From positions 62,001 to 126,000 of the forward strand of contig NZ_LZHZ01000022.1 in the NCBI RefSeq assembly GCF_001667505.1: a stretch of 64,000 bases of DNA. Direction: 5' to 3'. The notes below the pieces were generated by a model that did not search any database, was not told where the DNA came from, and worked only from the letters and a program-made list of their open reading frames with translations. The position numbers and the translations under genes are program-made. Shown here in pieces: positions 1 through 8,228 of this stretch (position 1 is its first letter; every line of letters starts with the position of its first letter). This DNA comes from Mycobacterium sp. ACS1612 (GTDB lineage Bacteria; Actinomycetota; Actinomycetes; Mycobacteriales; Mycobacteriaceae).

Positions 1-1102
1 ACTCCGCCAACGCACGGCCGGCACCGCCTGCGGTTGCTATCCCGACCGAGTTGAACCCCGCGCCGACGAAGAAGTTGGCGACCTCGGGCGCTTCGCCGAG
101 GATGAACTGGTTGTCGGGGGTGAAGCTCTCCGGTCCGTTGTAGAACTTCTTGATTCCCGTCGCCTCGAGGGCGGGAATCCGCAGCAGCGCGCTGTTCATC
201 AGAACCTCGAAGTGGTCCCAATCCTCGTCAAGGAGTTGGAACTCGAACGGGTAGGGAATCGCGTCGGGCGCCACCCACGGTTTGGCTTGCGGTTCGAAGC
301 CGCCGATGACCAGGCCGCCGACCTCCTCCTTGAAGTACGTGTAGCCGTCCGGGTCACGCAGGATCGGCAGATCGGGGTGCACACCGTCGATGTGCTCACT
401 GACCACGTAGAAGTGTTCGGCCGAATGCAGGGGCACGTTGACGCCTGCCATCGCGCCCGCCTGTTTGGCCCACTGGCCCGCGCAGTTGACGACGATTTCC
501 GCCTCGATGTCGCCGTGCTCGGTGCGGACCCCGGTGACGCGGCCGCCAGCGGCGAGAACGTCTGTGACTCTGACCTTTTCGATGATGCGAGCACCACGCA
601 TCCTGGCGCCCTTGGCCAGCGCGAAGGTCAGGTCGGTGGGGTTGGCCTTGCCGTCGCCCGGCAGCCAGATCGCTCCGACGAGATCGTCGACGCGCATCAC
701 CGGATAGTGCTCGAGCGCCTGTTCACCGGTGAGCAACTCGCATTCCATGTCGAACGCGGCGGCGTTGGCTGCGGTGCGCCGCAACTGGATCATCCGATCC
801 TCGGTGCGCGCGACCGTCACTCCCCCGCATTGCTTGTAGCCCGCCGAAAGCCCCGTCTCGGCTTCGAGTTCGGCGTAGAGCTGCGTGGAGTACTGCACCA
901 ACCGGGTCGCGCTTTCCGACGCCCGCAGTTGACCTACCAGTCCGGCAGCGTGCCATGTTGTGCCGCAGGACAATTGGCCCTGCTCGAGCAGTACGACGTC
1001 GATGATGCCGAGCTTGGTCAGGTGGTAGGCGACGCTGGTGCCGATGACGCCGCCGCCGATGATGACGACGTGCGCGCGGTCAGGAACCGAAGGGGTGGCC
1101 AT
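1..1102 (-). CDS. FAD-dependent oxidoreductase, dimethylglycine/sarcosine dehydrogenase-like (3' end outside window)
   Basis: The reading frame opens at ATG 1102 and stays open for 367 codons to the window edge, so the C-terminus is missing. It begins MATPSVPDRAHVVIIGGGVIG, a textbook dinucleotide-binding GxGxxG strand, followed by the LEQGQLSCGTTWHAAGL segment typical of dimethylglycine and sarcosine dehydrogenases. In that family the flavin domain (about 400 residues) is usually followed by a GcvT-like folate domain, giving about 800 residues, so roughly half is visible here. Family members oxidatively demethylate N-methylated glycines. The gene starts 7 nt after the stop of the choline-kinase-like gene, which suggests one operon and is consistent with choline/betaine breakdown (inference). 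The exact substrate cannot be read from sequence. Confidence 0.85.
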   Translation of the reverse strand, partial: MATPSVPDRAHVVIIGGGVIGTSVAYHLTKLGIIDVVLLEQGQLSCGTTWHAAGLVGQLRASESATRLVQYSTQLYAELEAETGLSAGYKQCGGVTVARTEDRMIQLRRTAANAAAFDMECELLTGEQALEHYPVMRVDDLVGAIWLPGDGKANPTDLTFALAKGARMRGARIIEKVRVTDVLAAGGRVTGVRTEHGDIEAEIVVNCAGQWAKQAGAMAGVNVPLHSAEHFYVVSEHIDGVHPDLPILRDPDGYTYFKEEVGGLVIGGFEPQAKPWVAPDAIPYPFEFQLLDEDWDHFEVLMNSALLRIPALEATGIKKFYNGPESFTPDNQFILGEAPEVANFFVGAGFNSVGIATAGGAGRALAE

Positions 1103-1109
1103 GTGATCC

Positions 1110-2033
1110 TCAGTCTTCTGCGTGGGCGTCTTCGAGCAGGCGGTCGATGTGCGGGCTCTTGAATTCTGCGACGGCGGCCTCATAGCGCTGTATCCCCCAA
1201 CTCCAGAAGTCGAAGTCGAGTGCGCTGGTGGCACTTTGGATGCAGCCCCACAGTGTCCAGCCGTACCTGCCGACAATGCCCTGCAGGTGGGCCCGCGCGG
1301 TCTTGTGCCGCAGCGTGCGGCCGTAGTACGCGGCGACGAGCTCGTCGAGCTGATCGGTGGTCAGTCCGCATTCCGCCCACGTGTTGCCGAGTTCGAAGCA
1401 CGGATCATTGTTTCCGGAGTATTCGTAGTCGATGATCCACACCCGGTCGCCGTCTTCGATGAAGTTTTCCGCGAGCAGGTCGTTGTTGCACGGGACCGTG
1501 GCCTGATCGATGGCCCTCAGCGCGTCGCGGATTCGGCCGAAGGTGTCCCCGTGTTCCAGATAGTCGGAGGGCATCTTGAACCCGTTGTCCAGCACGGTCT
1601 TCAGATACGACGGCTGCCGCTCGAACATGTCGAAGCAGTTGCGGAACCGGGGCCCCGAGTGCAGTGCGCGACAACCCGCGGCCACCTTCGTGAGCACCTC
1701 CGGACGCTGGAAGTCCGCGTTGGACAACGTCTTCCCGTTCAGGTAACCCAACAGCAGGATGCCGAGGTCGGGACGGTAGTCGATCACGGGGGCGCCGACG
1801 CCCGCCCGCTCGGCGGCAACGGAGTTGTGGTACTCGTCGTCGCGGTCGATGGCGAGGAAGTTGTTGGAGGTGTCGACGCACCGGGCGACGTAGACGCCGT
1901 CGGGGGTGGTGACCTTGACGTTGCAGTTCGTCAGCCCGCCCGACAGTTCCTGCAGTTGCCGCGGCCGACCGGCCAGCACTCCGATCTCGTCCAGCAGCGC
2001 GTCGAGTTGCGCGTCGGTCGAGGGGAACGGCAT
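1110..2033 (-). CDS. Choline/ethanolamine kinase-like phosphotransferase
   Basis: This 307-residue protein has the APH/choline-kinase fold. The catalytic loop reads CNNDLLAENF (around residue 183), equivalent to the Brenner motif HxDxxxxN, and the metal-binding IDYEYSGNNDPCFELGN follows about 17 residues later. The YEY(S/A)xxNxxxFDxxN pattern is characteristic of LicA/choline kinases rather than antibiotic kinases. The first catalytic-loop position is Cys-Asn instead of His, but the essential Asp is present. It probably phosphorylates choline, ethanolamine or a related amino-alcohol in the cytoplasm (inference). It starts at ATG 2033, diverges from the HAD gene over a 45-bp gap holding a HutC-like palindrome, and runs into the flavoenzyme gene with a 7-nt gap. 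Confidence 0.8.
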   Translation of the reverse strand: MPFPSTDAQLDALLDEIGVLAGRPRQLQELSGGLTNCNVKVTTPDGVYVARCVDTSNNFLAIDRDDEYHNSVAAERAGVGAPVIDYRPDLGILLLGYLNGKTLSNADFQRPEVLTKVAAGCRALHSGPRFRNCFDMFERQPSYLKTVLDNGFKMPSDYLEHGDTFGRIRDALRAIDQATVPCNNDLLAENFIEDGDRVWIIDYEYSGNNDPCFELGNTWAECGLTTDQLDELVAAYYGRTLRHKTARAHLQGIVGRYGWTLWGCIQSATSALDFDFWSWGIQRYEAAVAEFKSPHIDRLLEDAHAED

Positions 2034-2062
2034 CGGTTCACTGTAACGCCGACTCGGTTAAA

Positions 2063-2072
2063 GGTCTAGACT
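2063..2072. promoter_or_regulatory. Putative HutC-type GntR operator in the divergent promoter
   Basis: The sequence GGTCTAGACT contains the perfect palindrome GTCTAGAC and lies inside the 45-bp gap between the divergent kinase (start 2033) and HAD (start 2079) genes. HutC-subfamily GntR proteins such as DasR recognise GGTCTAGACC-type sites. A HutC/UTRA-type regulator is encoded at 2770-3570, so control of this promoter by it is a direct inference. Confidence 0.5.
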
Positions 2073-2078
2073 ATTGCC

Positions 2079-2819
2079 ATGCCGTCGGCCTCTGAAGTCA
2101 TCGACACGTGGTTGCGCAGTGACCGGCCCGCGGTGGTGTTCGACTTCAACGGCACGCTCTCCGACGACGAGCACATCCTGTTCGACATCTTCCGCGAGCT
2201 GTTTCGGGCCCGCCTCGGCTGGGTGATGACGGCGCAGGAGTACCGCCGCGACCTGCTCGGGCGCAGCGACAGGGAGATCATCGAGCACGCGGTGGCGCTG
2301 CACGGAAGCGGCACCGAGGCCGAGGTCACCGAACTGCTGCGGCTGCGGCAGGGCGTGTACAAGCAGAAGGTGGCCGACCACAACCCGATCGGATCGGCCG
2401 CGGCCGCTCTGGTGAAACTGTTGGTGGACAACGACATACCCGTTGGCATCGTCACTGGGGCGCAGCGCGACGATGTCGAGGCGGTGCTCGAGGGCAGCCC
2501 CACCGGCGAGTGGATCAGCTTCCTGATCGCGGAGGAAGACGTCGCCAACGGCAAACCCCATCCGGAGGGCTTCCTGTCCGCGGCGGCCGAACTCGGCCGC
2601 AGCCCCGGCGATGTGCTGGTGTTCGAGGACTCGGTGCCCGGCGTTCGGGCGGCGGTCGCGGCGGGCATGCACTGCATCGCGGTGTGCGCAGCCGATCCCC
2701 GACCCGAGTTGACCGCCGCGGCGCCCGCCATCGTCACCGCGCTGTCCCCCGCACTGGTCGAGGCGCCGCTCAGCCGCTGGCGTCGCGGGCAGGCGAACCC
2801 GGTTCCACCCGCGACTTGA
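2079..2819 (+). CDS. HAD-superfamily hydrolase with a DxN variant motif
   Basis: The protein has 246 residues. Motif I is VVFDFNGTLSDD (about residue 20), motif II is GIVTGAQ, the Lys is in NGKPHPEG, and motif IV is VFEDSVPGVRAA, the order seen in beta-phosphoglucomutase/phosphonatase-like HAD enzymes with an alpha-helical cap. The nucleophile Asp is present. The second Asp of DxD, the general acid/base in phosphatases, is Asn, as in some phosphatase relatives. The substrate is unknown; a phosphorylated metabolite linked to the neighbouring amino-alcohol kinase is possible (inference). The last 50 bp overlap the 3' end of the convergent GntR gene. The start at ATG 2079 leaves little room for a ribosome-binding site, so a leaderless message is possible. 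Confidence 0.8.
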   Translation: MPSASEVIDTWLRSDRPAVVFDFNGTLSDDEHILFDIFRELFRARLGWVMTAQEYRRDLLGRSDREIIEHAVALHGSGTEAEVTELLRLRQGVYKQKVADHNPIGSAAAALVKLLVDNDIPVGIVTGAQRDDVEAVLEGSPTGEWISFLIAEEDVANGKPHPEGFLSAAAELGRSPGDVLVFEDSVPGVRAAVAAGMHCIAVCAADPRPELTAAAPAIVTALSPALVEAPLSRWRRGQANPVPPAT

Positions 2820-3570
2820 TGCGGATGCGGGCCCGGTCGGAGCGGTGGTAGTCGCGGGAGAATTCGACCGCGACACCGTCGTCGGTGAACGACGTTCTGG
2901 TGATCAACAACAACGGGCTGCCCGCTGCGACGCGAAGAATCTCGGCCTGCTGGTCGTTGGCCTGTGTGGCTTCGAGTTCCTCCTCGGCCGAATACGGGGA
3001 TGCGCCGTAGTCACGCATCGCCGCATACAGCGAGCCGGTGAGGTCAGCGGACAACAGGCCGGGGAAAACGGCGGCGGGTAGATATGCCTCCTCCAGCACG
3101 ATCGGCTCACCGTTGGCCAGTCGGGCGCGCAGGATCTCGTGCACCTGTGCGCCGCGCGCGAGGCCGAGTGCCTGCCGGACGTCGGTGGTGGGGCGACGGG
3201 TCGTCGCGCGCAGCACCCGGGCGCCCGCCTGGACGTGGATCCGGCGCATCTGCTCGGTGAAGCCGGGCAGGCTGGCATGGTCGAACTCGAATCTCGGTGC
3301 GGCGACGAAGTTTCCGCCGAACCGGCCACGCCTACGGTCGATGAGCCCCTTGGCTTCGATGGCACTGAGCGCCTGGCGCAACGTCATCCGGCTGACGCCG
3401 AGCGCGTTGGCGATCTCCACCTCGGAGGGCAGTTTGTCGCCGGGCGCCAACCGGCGCGACACGATCAGCTTCTCGAGCCAGCCGCCGATCCGGGTATGGG
3501 CGGGCTCCCCGGAATCGGCCAAGTCGGGGCGATCCGCGAGCAGCGGATCCGCCATCGTCAACACGCGCAT
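2770..3570 (-). CDS. GntR-family transcriptional regulator, HutC/UTRA type
   Basis: This 266-residue regulator has a winged-helix N-terminus (about residues 25-95) with the GntR signature LPSEVEIANALGVSRMTLRQAL. It is followed by a UTRA-like ligand-binding domain (about 110-255) containing EILRARLANGEPIVLEEAYLP and FSRDYHR. HutC-type regulators bind small metabolites and short palindromes of GT-x-TA-x-AC form; such a site lies at 2063-2072, beyond the convergent HAD gene. It starts at ATG 3570, with an alternative in-frame ATG 15 nt later. It lies 12 nt after the ArsR-type gene on the same strand, so the two are probably co-transcribed. Confidence 0.85.
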   Translation of the reverse strand: MRVLTMADPLLADRPDLADSGEPAHTRIGGWLEKLIVSRRLAPGDKLPSEVEIANALGVSRMTLRQALSAIEAKGLIDRRRGRFGGNFVAAPRFEFDHASLPGFTEQMRRIHVQAGARVLRATTRRPTTDVRQALGLARGAQVHEILRARLANGEPIVLEEAYLPAAVFPGLLSADLTGSLYAAMRDYGASPYSAEEELEATQANDQQAEILRVAAGSPLLLITRTSFTDDGVAVEFSRDYHRSDRARIRIKSRVEPGSPARDASG

Positions 3571-3582
3571 AACCGAAGGCCC

Positions 3583-3912
3583 TCAGCCGTGCCGGGCGCC
3601 GATCCGGTGCAACAGGTCGTGCACGATTTCGTCCTCGAGCCGGTAGCTGACCAGCCGGCCGACTCGCGTCGAGGACACCCACCCCTGCTGTCTCAGCACC
3701 CGCAACGCCTGGGACACGGCGTTCTCCGACCGGCCGAGCACCGCCGCGAGGTCGCCGACGCAGATGCCGGGAGCGCGGTGCAGGACCAGCAGTATCTCCA
3801 GCCGGTTCGGGTCGGAGAGCAGGTCGAACCGTTGCGCCCAACCGGGGGTGTCGACGTCGGCGAGGGCCGTCGATGCCCGCCGCACCGTCGTCTGATCACC
3901 GGAGTGCGTCAT
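3583..3912 (-). CDS. ArsR/SmtB-family winged-helix regulator
   Basis: The 109-residue product has the ArsR layout: RFDLLSDPNRLEILLVLHRAPG, then the recognition region VGDLAAVLGRSENAVSQALRVLRQQGWVSS, and the wing RVGRLVSYRLEDE. No CxC or other cysteine/histidine cluster for metal binding is visible in the recognition helix; the only Cys is in PGICVGDL, so metal sensing is not supported. Family members repress their own promoter. The gene reads into the GntR gene 12 nt downstream, and its own promoter must lie in the gap after 3912. Confidence 0.85.
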   Translation of the reverse strand: MTHSGDQTTVRRASTALADVDTPGWAQRFDLLSDPNRLEILLVLHRAPGICVGDLAAVLGRSENAVSQALRVLRQQGWVSSTRVGRLVSYRLEDEIVHDLLHRIGARHG

Positions 3913-4215
3913 TCGTCAAGGCTAATCCCTCGACCGGATCAGACGGCGCAACTACTCAGGGGGCTGGGCTCGACGCTTGTGGTCACCTTGGACCGCCTTG
4001 AACGCACCGAGAATCACGCCGTCCTCGACGAGGTGCTGCTGGGTGTCGGCGCCCGCACCGTGAAGGAGGCGGTGCGGTGGGCGGCCGTCGACCCCGACTG
4101 ACGGTCGTTGTCGGAACCGAACAAAACGCGCGGCCGTCGTTGTCCCCCGCAGGCAAGCCCACCAATCCGGCTCTCCCCACCATGGAATCAAGAGCATGTG
4201 CGAAGGGAGTTTTCT
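3913..4215. other. Intergenic region with no confident gene
   Basis: This 303-bp stretch separates the ArsR-type gene from the SPW-repeat gene. A short plus-strand frame ending at 4101 reads like the tail of an unrelated protein (...GARTVKEAVRWAAVDPD) but has no convincing start, so it is not annotated. The promoter of the ArsR gene is expected near its left end, and a GAAGGGAG ribosome-binding site for the next gene lies at its right end. Confidence 0.5.
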
Positions 4216-4617
4216 GTGGTGGATCGAGGCAAGTCGTGGATCGGGCGGGCGGCACTGGCAGTCGGCCTTGTCGGTGTTCTTCGCGGACTTGCGATGCCGG
4301 GCCCGACGACAGGGGCAGCAGTACTGATCGGTCTTGGCGGACTGGCAGCCGTGGTCGCGCTCTGGTCGCTGCTCGCGGTCGATCCGACCTACGACTTCTT
4401 GACGCTCGCGGTCACCGGATCCGCGTTGTTCCTCTCGCCATGGGTCGGTGGATTCGTCACAACCGACGTGGCCACCACGGCCTGGGTGGTCGGCGCGTTG
4501 ATCACCGCGCTCGGCGTGATCGGTTACCTACGACGCGAGCCCATCGACCTGACGGAGACCGCACCCAACGATGCGGCGTCGCGGTACGACGCGCGGTTTC
4601 GCTTGGCTCGCTGGTAG
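4216..4617 (+). CDS. SPW-repeat membrane protein
   Basis: With the GTG start at 4216 the product has 133 residues and begins VVDRGKSWIGRAALAVGL. This start has a GAAGGGAG ribosome-binding site 7 nt upstream, and GTG 4219 is equally placed. Three to four hydrophobic segments are visible, and ALFLSPWVGGFV in the third quarter matches the SPW repeat found in small actinobacterial membrane proteins of unknown function. It probably sits in the cytoplasmic membrane. It lies 38 nt upstream of the D-amino-acid dehydrogenase-like gene, so co-transcription is possible. A longer frame from an upstream ATG is open, but its extra N-terminus is Pro/Arg-rich and looks non-coding. Confidence 0.7.
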   Translation: MVDRGKSWIGRAALAVGLVGVLRGLAMPGPTTGAAVLIGLGGLAAVVALWSLLAVDPTYDFLTLAVTGSALFLSPWVGGFVTTDVATTAWVVGALITALGVIGYLRREPIDLTETAPNDAASRYDARFRLARW

Positions 4618-4655
4618 GTCGGGATGTCGATGAAGTTCAACAAGGAAGGTTTGTG

Positions 4656-5921
4656 ATGGGTGGCGCCGAGCGCATCGACGGCGGACCGAGATCGGCACTG
4701 GTGATCGGCGCGGGCATCGTCGGGTTGTCGACGGCGTGGTTCCTGCAGGAGCGCGGGATCCATGTGACGGTCGTCGACCGCAGCGGAGTGGCGGCGGGCG
4801 CGTCGTGGGGCAACGCCGGATGGGTTTCGCCGGCCTTGACGATTCCGTTGAACTCGCCCGCGGTGCTGCGTTACGGACTGCGCGCGCTGTGCGATCCGTC
4901 GTCCCCGCTGCACATCCCGCTCACCGCCGATGCGTCACTCGGGGTCTTCTTGATGCAGTTCGCCATGAACTGCAGGCGGTCGTCGTGGCATCGGGCGGTG
5001 AGGGCAGGTGTCCCACTCAACGAGGACTGTGTGGAAGCGTTCGACGTCCTCGTCGCCAACGGCGTCGACGCGCCGGTGACCGATGCCCCGATCACCGCGT
5101 TGTTCCGCACGACCGACGAAGCCGACCACATGCTGAGAGAGCTTCGTCAGCTCGAGAAGGCAGGCCAGACAATCGATGTCACGGCCCTGTCTGGTGCGGC
5201 GCTGCGCGACCAGGTGCCGCTTGCGTCGCGGGCGATCACTGCGGGGTTGAGCATCAACGGGCAACGATTCGTCGACCCCGGCCGGTTCGTGCACGCTCTT
5301 GGCCGCGCGGTCGTGAAGCGTGGGGCGGCGATGCGAACGCTTGAAGTCGACCGGGTGTTCAGTTCGGGCAACGGCGTCGCGGCGTATCCGCGCAGCGGCA
5401 TGCCGTTGACCGCCGACGCCGCGGTGATCGCCACTGGTGCCTGGTTGCCCAGGTTGGCCGGCGGCAGGGTCCGGGTGCCTGTGCAGGCCGGTCGCGGCTA
5501 TTCGTTCACCGTGCCCGTCGACCGTCCCGTCCTCGGCCCGATCTACCTGCCGGACGTCCGGGTGGCGTGCACGCCGTACCACGGTGCGCTGCGGGTGGCG
5601 GGCACCATGGAGTTCCGCGACCCCACCGTGCCGGTGATTCCCGAGCGGGTGGGCGCGATCGTCGCCTCGGCCGGCCCGTTGTTAGACGGCGTGCGGTGGG
5701 ACGAGCGCAGCGACATCTGGGTGGGTCCGCGGCCGGTCACCCCCGACGGCAGGCCGCTGATCGGTGAGGTGTCGCGCGGGGTTTACGTCGCAGGCGGACA
5801 CGGCATGTGGGGGCTGGCGCACGGCCCGGTGACCGGACGCCTGCTCGCAGAACAGATTTCCACCGGTAAACAACCCGAGAGCTTGCGCGAGTTCGACCCG
5901 CTGCGCCGGGTCGGCCGCTGA
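4656..5921 (+). CDS. D-amino-acid dehydrogenase-like FAD oxidoreductase
   Basis: From ATG 4656 (AAGGAAGG ribosome-binding site; in-frame GTG 4653 is an alternative) the protein has 421 residues. The Rossmann motif ALVIGAGIVGLSTAWFLQERG is near residue 14. GASWGNAGWVSPALTIPLNSP matches the DadA family, whose members have a (S)xxNAG(x)xxP segment. The C-terminus VGPRPVTPDGRPLIGEV followed by GGHGMWGLAHGPVTGRLLAE is the second flavin-binding region. DadA enzymes oxidise D-amino acids to 2-oxo acids and pass electrons to the membrane, and some relatives act on other secondary amines. The substrate is not determined. A GC-rich hairpin follows the stop codon. Confidence 0.85.
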   Translation: MGGAERIDGGPRSALVIGAGIVGLSTAWFLQERGIHVTVVDRSGVAAGASWGNAGWVSPALTIPLNSPAVLRYGLRALCDPSSPLHIPLTADASLGVFLMQFAMNCRRSSWHRAVRAGVPLNEDCVEAFDVLVANGVDAPVTDAPITALFRTTDEADHMLRELRQLEKAGQTIDVTALSGAALRDQVPLASRAITAGLSINGQRFVDPGRFVHALGRAVVKRGAAMRTLEVDRVFSSGNGVAAYPRSGMPLTADAAVIATGAWLPRLAGGRVRVPVQAGRGYSFTVPVDRPVLGPIYLPDVRVACTPYHGALRVAGTMEFRDPTVPVIPERVGAIVASAGPLLDGVRWDERSDIWVGPRPVTPDGRPLIGEVSRGVYVAGGHGMWGLAHGPVTGRLLAEQISTGKQPESLREFDPLRRVGR

Positions 5922-5935
5922 GCACGTCGAACCTG

Positions 5936-5952
5936 GCCCCCACCGCGGGGGC
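5936..5952 (+). terminator. GC hairpin after the DadA-like gene
   Basis: GCCCCC and GGGGGC form a perfect 6-bp stem around a 5-nt loop, 14 nt after the stop codon at 5921. There is no T-run, as is common for mycobacterial hairpin terminators. Terminator activity is inferred. Confidence 0.4.
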
Positions 5953-6029
5953 TCGCGAGTCGTCAGGGGCGGAGCTGACGGTATGGCCCGCCCCTGGCGA
6001 CAACCCTGACTTCGGAAAGGAATCAGCTA

Positions 6030-6494
6030 GTGACCGCTACACAACGAGTTTGGATTTCACCGCAGGCTTACGAACGCCTGCATCGGGAGCTGGCGACCCT
6101 GCGGCAGTTATCGGCAGGGTCCGTCGGCGACGACGCCGACGAGAACGCCGCCGCGGTGAAGCGCAGTTGGCAGTCCCGCATCCAACAGATCCACGATCTG
6201 TTGCTCAACGCCGTCGTCGGCGAGGACCCACCGGACGACGGGATCGCCGAGCCCGGCATGGTCGTCACCATCCGCTACGACGACACCGCCGATACCGAGA
6301 CGTTCCTGCTGGGGGTGCGCGGCGCCGAGTACGGCGATATGGAGGTGTACTCCGTGCAGTCGCCGCTCGGCGCGGCGATCGCGGGCGCCCGGGTCGGTCA
6401 GCGGTGTTCGTATACGTTGCCCAGCGGCGTCTCCCTCACGGTCACGTTGCTGCGCGCCGTGCCGTACGGCATTCACAGCGCCGACGTGAGCTGA
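6030..6494 (+). CDS. GreA/GreB-family transcription factor-like protein
   Basis: The 154-residue protein starts at GTG 6030, after a GGAAAGGAA ribosome-binding site. It has a short helical N-terminus (SPQAYERLHRELATLRQL ... VKRSWQSRIQQIHDLL) and a C-terminal FKBP-like Gre domain (about residues 75-150) with GMVVTIRYDD and SVQSPLGAAIAGARVGQRCSYTLPSG. The LGxAxxGxxxGd motif is typical of Gre C-domains. Gre proteins bind in the RNA polymerase secondary channel; paralogues can stimulate cleavage or inhibit the enzyme. The stretch DDADENAAA sits where the coiled-coil tip would be and is acidic, but the N-domain is shorter than in GreA. The role is therefore uncertain. Confidence 0.75.
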   Translation: MTATQRVWISPQAYERLHRELATLRQLSAGSVGDDADENAAAVKRSWQSRIQQIHDLLLNAVVGEDPPDDGIAEPGMVVTIRYDDTADTETFLLGVRGAEYGDMEVYSVQSPLGAAIAGARVGQRCSYTLPSGVSLTVTLLRAVPYGIHSADVS

Positions 6495-6632
6495 CGTTCC
6501 GAGATGACCGCTCTGCAGCGGTGGGGATCGGACGGAGGAGCGGTGCCTACCCGGTCCGATCCTTAAGCCTTGGTTCAGGATTGGCGAAGCACGGCGAATA
6601 GGTGCTCTCGCCCATCATCGGTTCCACCGCGA

Positions 6633-8228
6633 TCAGTCGCCGGCCGTCGGAAGTTCGACGACCAGCATCGTACCCGATGCCGAGCTGGTCACCGTCATGG
6701 TCCCGTTCAGCGCCTCGACGCGATCGCGGAGGCCGAGAAGTCCTGAGCCTCGGGACAAATCGGCTCCGCCGATGCCATCGTCTGATACCGCGGCGCGAAT
6801 GACTCCATCGGCCTCGACCACCTCGACGGCGGCGCGCGCAGCCTGAGCGTGTTTGGCGACGTTGGTCAACGCTTCAGCGACCACGTAATAGACGGCGATC
6901 TCTATTTGCTCCGCAGGACGCTCGGCAATCTGCACGGCGACGTCCACGGGGAGCGGAGCGCGGTCTCCGAGCGTCCGCAACGCCGACGCCAGGCCCGCTC
7001 GTGACAGCGCGACGGGGTGGAGACCGCGGGATAGTTCACGAATCTCGTTGAGGACGTCTTCGAGCCCGGACGCCACATCGCGGAACAAGTCTGTGAGCTC
7101 TGGTGGGACCTCGGCTTCGTGCGAGCGCATCTTGAGGGCCAGGGCCACCAGCCGTTGCTGTGCACCGTCGTGAAGGTCGCGCTCGATCCGACGCCTACTC
7201 GCATCTCCTGCAGCGACGACGCGCGCCCGGGATTCGATCAGGGCATCGCGCGTCTGAGCGTTCACGATAGCTGCGGCGACCAACTCGGTGATCTGGGACA
7301 GCCGTTCCATCGTCTCCGTTGGGATTTCACGGTGTTGTGTCCAACAGGCGAACATCGCACCCCAGAGCCGGCCGTCCACGAGGATCGGCGTCCCCACTGC
7401 GCTTCGCAGCCCGTGTCGGTGGGCGAACCCCGCGATCGGCCCGCTCGCGTTGGCGTAGCTCATCCACTCCGGCCTGCCGCTATCCCTGATCTTCGTCGCC
7501 AGGTTCTCGCCTCCCAACTTCAGCCGATCCTTCAGCAGCGACGGCGCCTGCACGCTTCCGCCAGCAGCCAGGTAGGTGAATGATGTGTCGAGTTCGTAGC
7601 GGCCTATCAGTGTCAAGTCAGCGCCTAGCAAGTCCGCAATCTCGGCCGCAACGGTGATGAATACCTCGCCCGGGGCGGCACCATGCGCCACGACGGTCGC
7701 GACCTTGCGCAACGCGGCCTGCTCCACTCGTCGCACACTGTCCGTGATGTCGCGGGCCGCGGCGGCGATGAGACCGTTTCCGTCGGCCTCAGGGCGGCAG
7801 TTCCACTGCAGCCAACGAACGGAACCGTCCCGACAGATGCAGCGATTCTCGAACTGGCGCAATTCATCACCGCCCGCAAGCACCACGAACGCAGCACGTG
7901 TACGCTCCACGTCGTCGGGGTGGACGAAATCGAGCATCGGGCGCGCGAGAAAATCTTCCATCCTGTGGCCCAAGGTTCGCTCGAATGCCGGATTCACCAA
8001 TCTGAAGTAGCCATCGATACCAAGGCACAACAGATCTGGCGAAAGCTCGAACAGGCTAACCAACCAGGGCGAACTGGCCTCCGGCGAATGAACGTCGGGG
8101 CGTTGCGACTCACCCACATCTTGGTTAACGCTGAAGTGGCCTGGAATCCATTCACCTGAACGAACAACTCCGCAGACCGTCGAGATTGCGCCTTCAAGCG
8201 CGTATCTCGGTACGTTGATCGTCTCCAT
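6633..8228 (-). CDS. Orphan sensor histidine kinase, PAS-GAF-HisKA_3-HATPase
   Basis: This 531-residue kinase has a PAS domain (about 55-165; ICRDGSVRWLQWNCRPEADG is a PAS/PAC strand), a GAF domain (about 180-320), a HisKA_3 dimerisation helix with the phospho-acceptor in RRIERDLHDGAQQRLVAL (about 345-362), and a C-terminal ATPase (VVAEALTNVAKHA N-box, DDGIGGAD G-box, GSGLLGLRDRVEAL). No transmembrane helices are visible, so it is probably a cytosolic sensor. NarL/DevS-type kinases normally pair with a LuxR-type response regulator, and none is adjacent. The exact start is uncertain because the first 50 residues are not conserved-looking. Confidence 0.85.
   Translation of the reverse strand: METINVPRYALEGAISTVCGVVRSGEWIPGHFSVNQDVGESQRPDVHSPEASSPWLVSLFELSPDLLCLGIDGYFRLVNPAFERTLGHRMEDFLARPMLDFVHPDDVERTRAAFVVLAGGDELRQFENRCICRDGSVRWLQWNCRPEADGNGLIAAAARDITDSVRRVEQAALRKVATVVAHGAAPGEVFITVAAEIADLLGADLTLIGRYELDTSFTYLAAGGSVQAPSLLKDRLKLGGENLATKIRDSGRPEWMSYANASGPIAGFAHRHGLRSAVGTPILVDGRLWGAMFACWTQHREIPTETMERLSQITELVAAAIVNAQTRDALIESRARVVAAGDASRRRIERDLHDGAQQRLVALALKMRSHEAEVPPELTDLFRDVASGLEDVLNEIRELSRGLHPVALSRAGLASALRTLGDRAPLPVDVAVQIAERPAEQIEIAVYYVVAEALTNVAKHAQAARAAVEVVEADGVIRAAVSDDGIGGADLSRGSGLLGLRDRVEALNGTMTVTSSASGTMLVVELPTAGD

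Noticed and set aside
3952..4101. Plus-strand frame ending ...LDEVLLGVGARTVKEAVRWAAVDPD that faintly resembles a globin or helical protein tail
   Set aside because: There is no credible start codon or ribosome-binding site in the gap after the ArsR gene, and the resemblance is too short to name. It could be a remnant but is not supported.
4077..4655. In-frame N-terminal extension of the DadA-like gene across the SPW-repeat gene
   Set aside because: The added residues are Arg/Gly-rich shadows of the real SPW-repeat frame. The ribosome-binding site and the dinucleotide-binding motif place the start at 4656.
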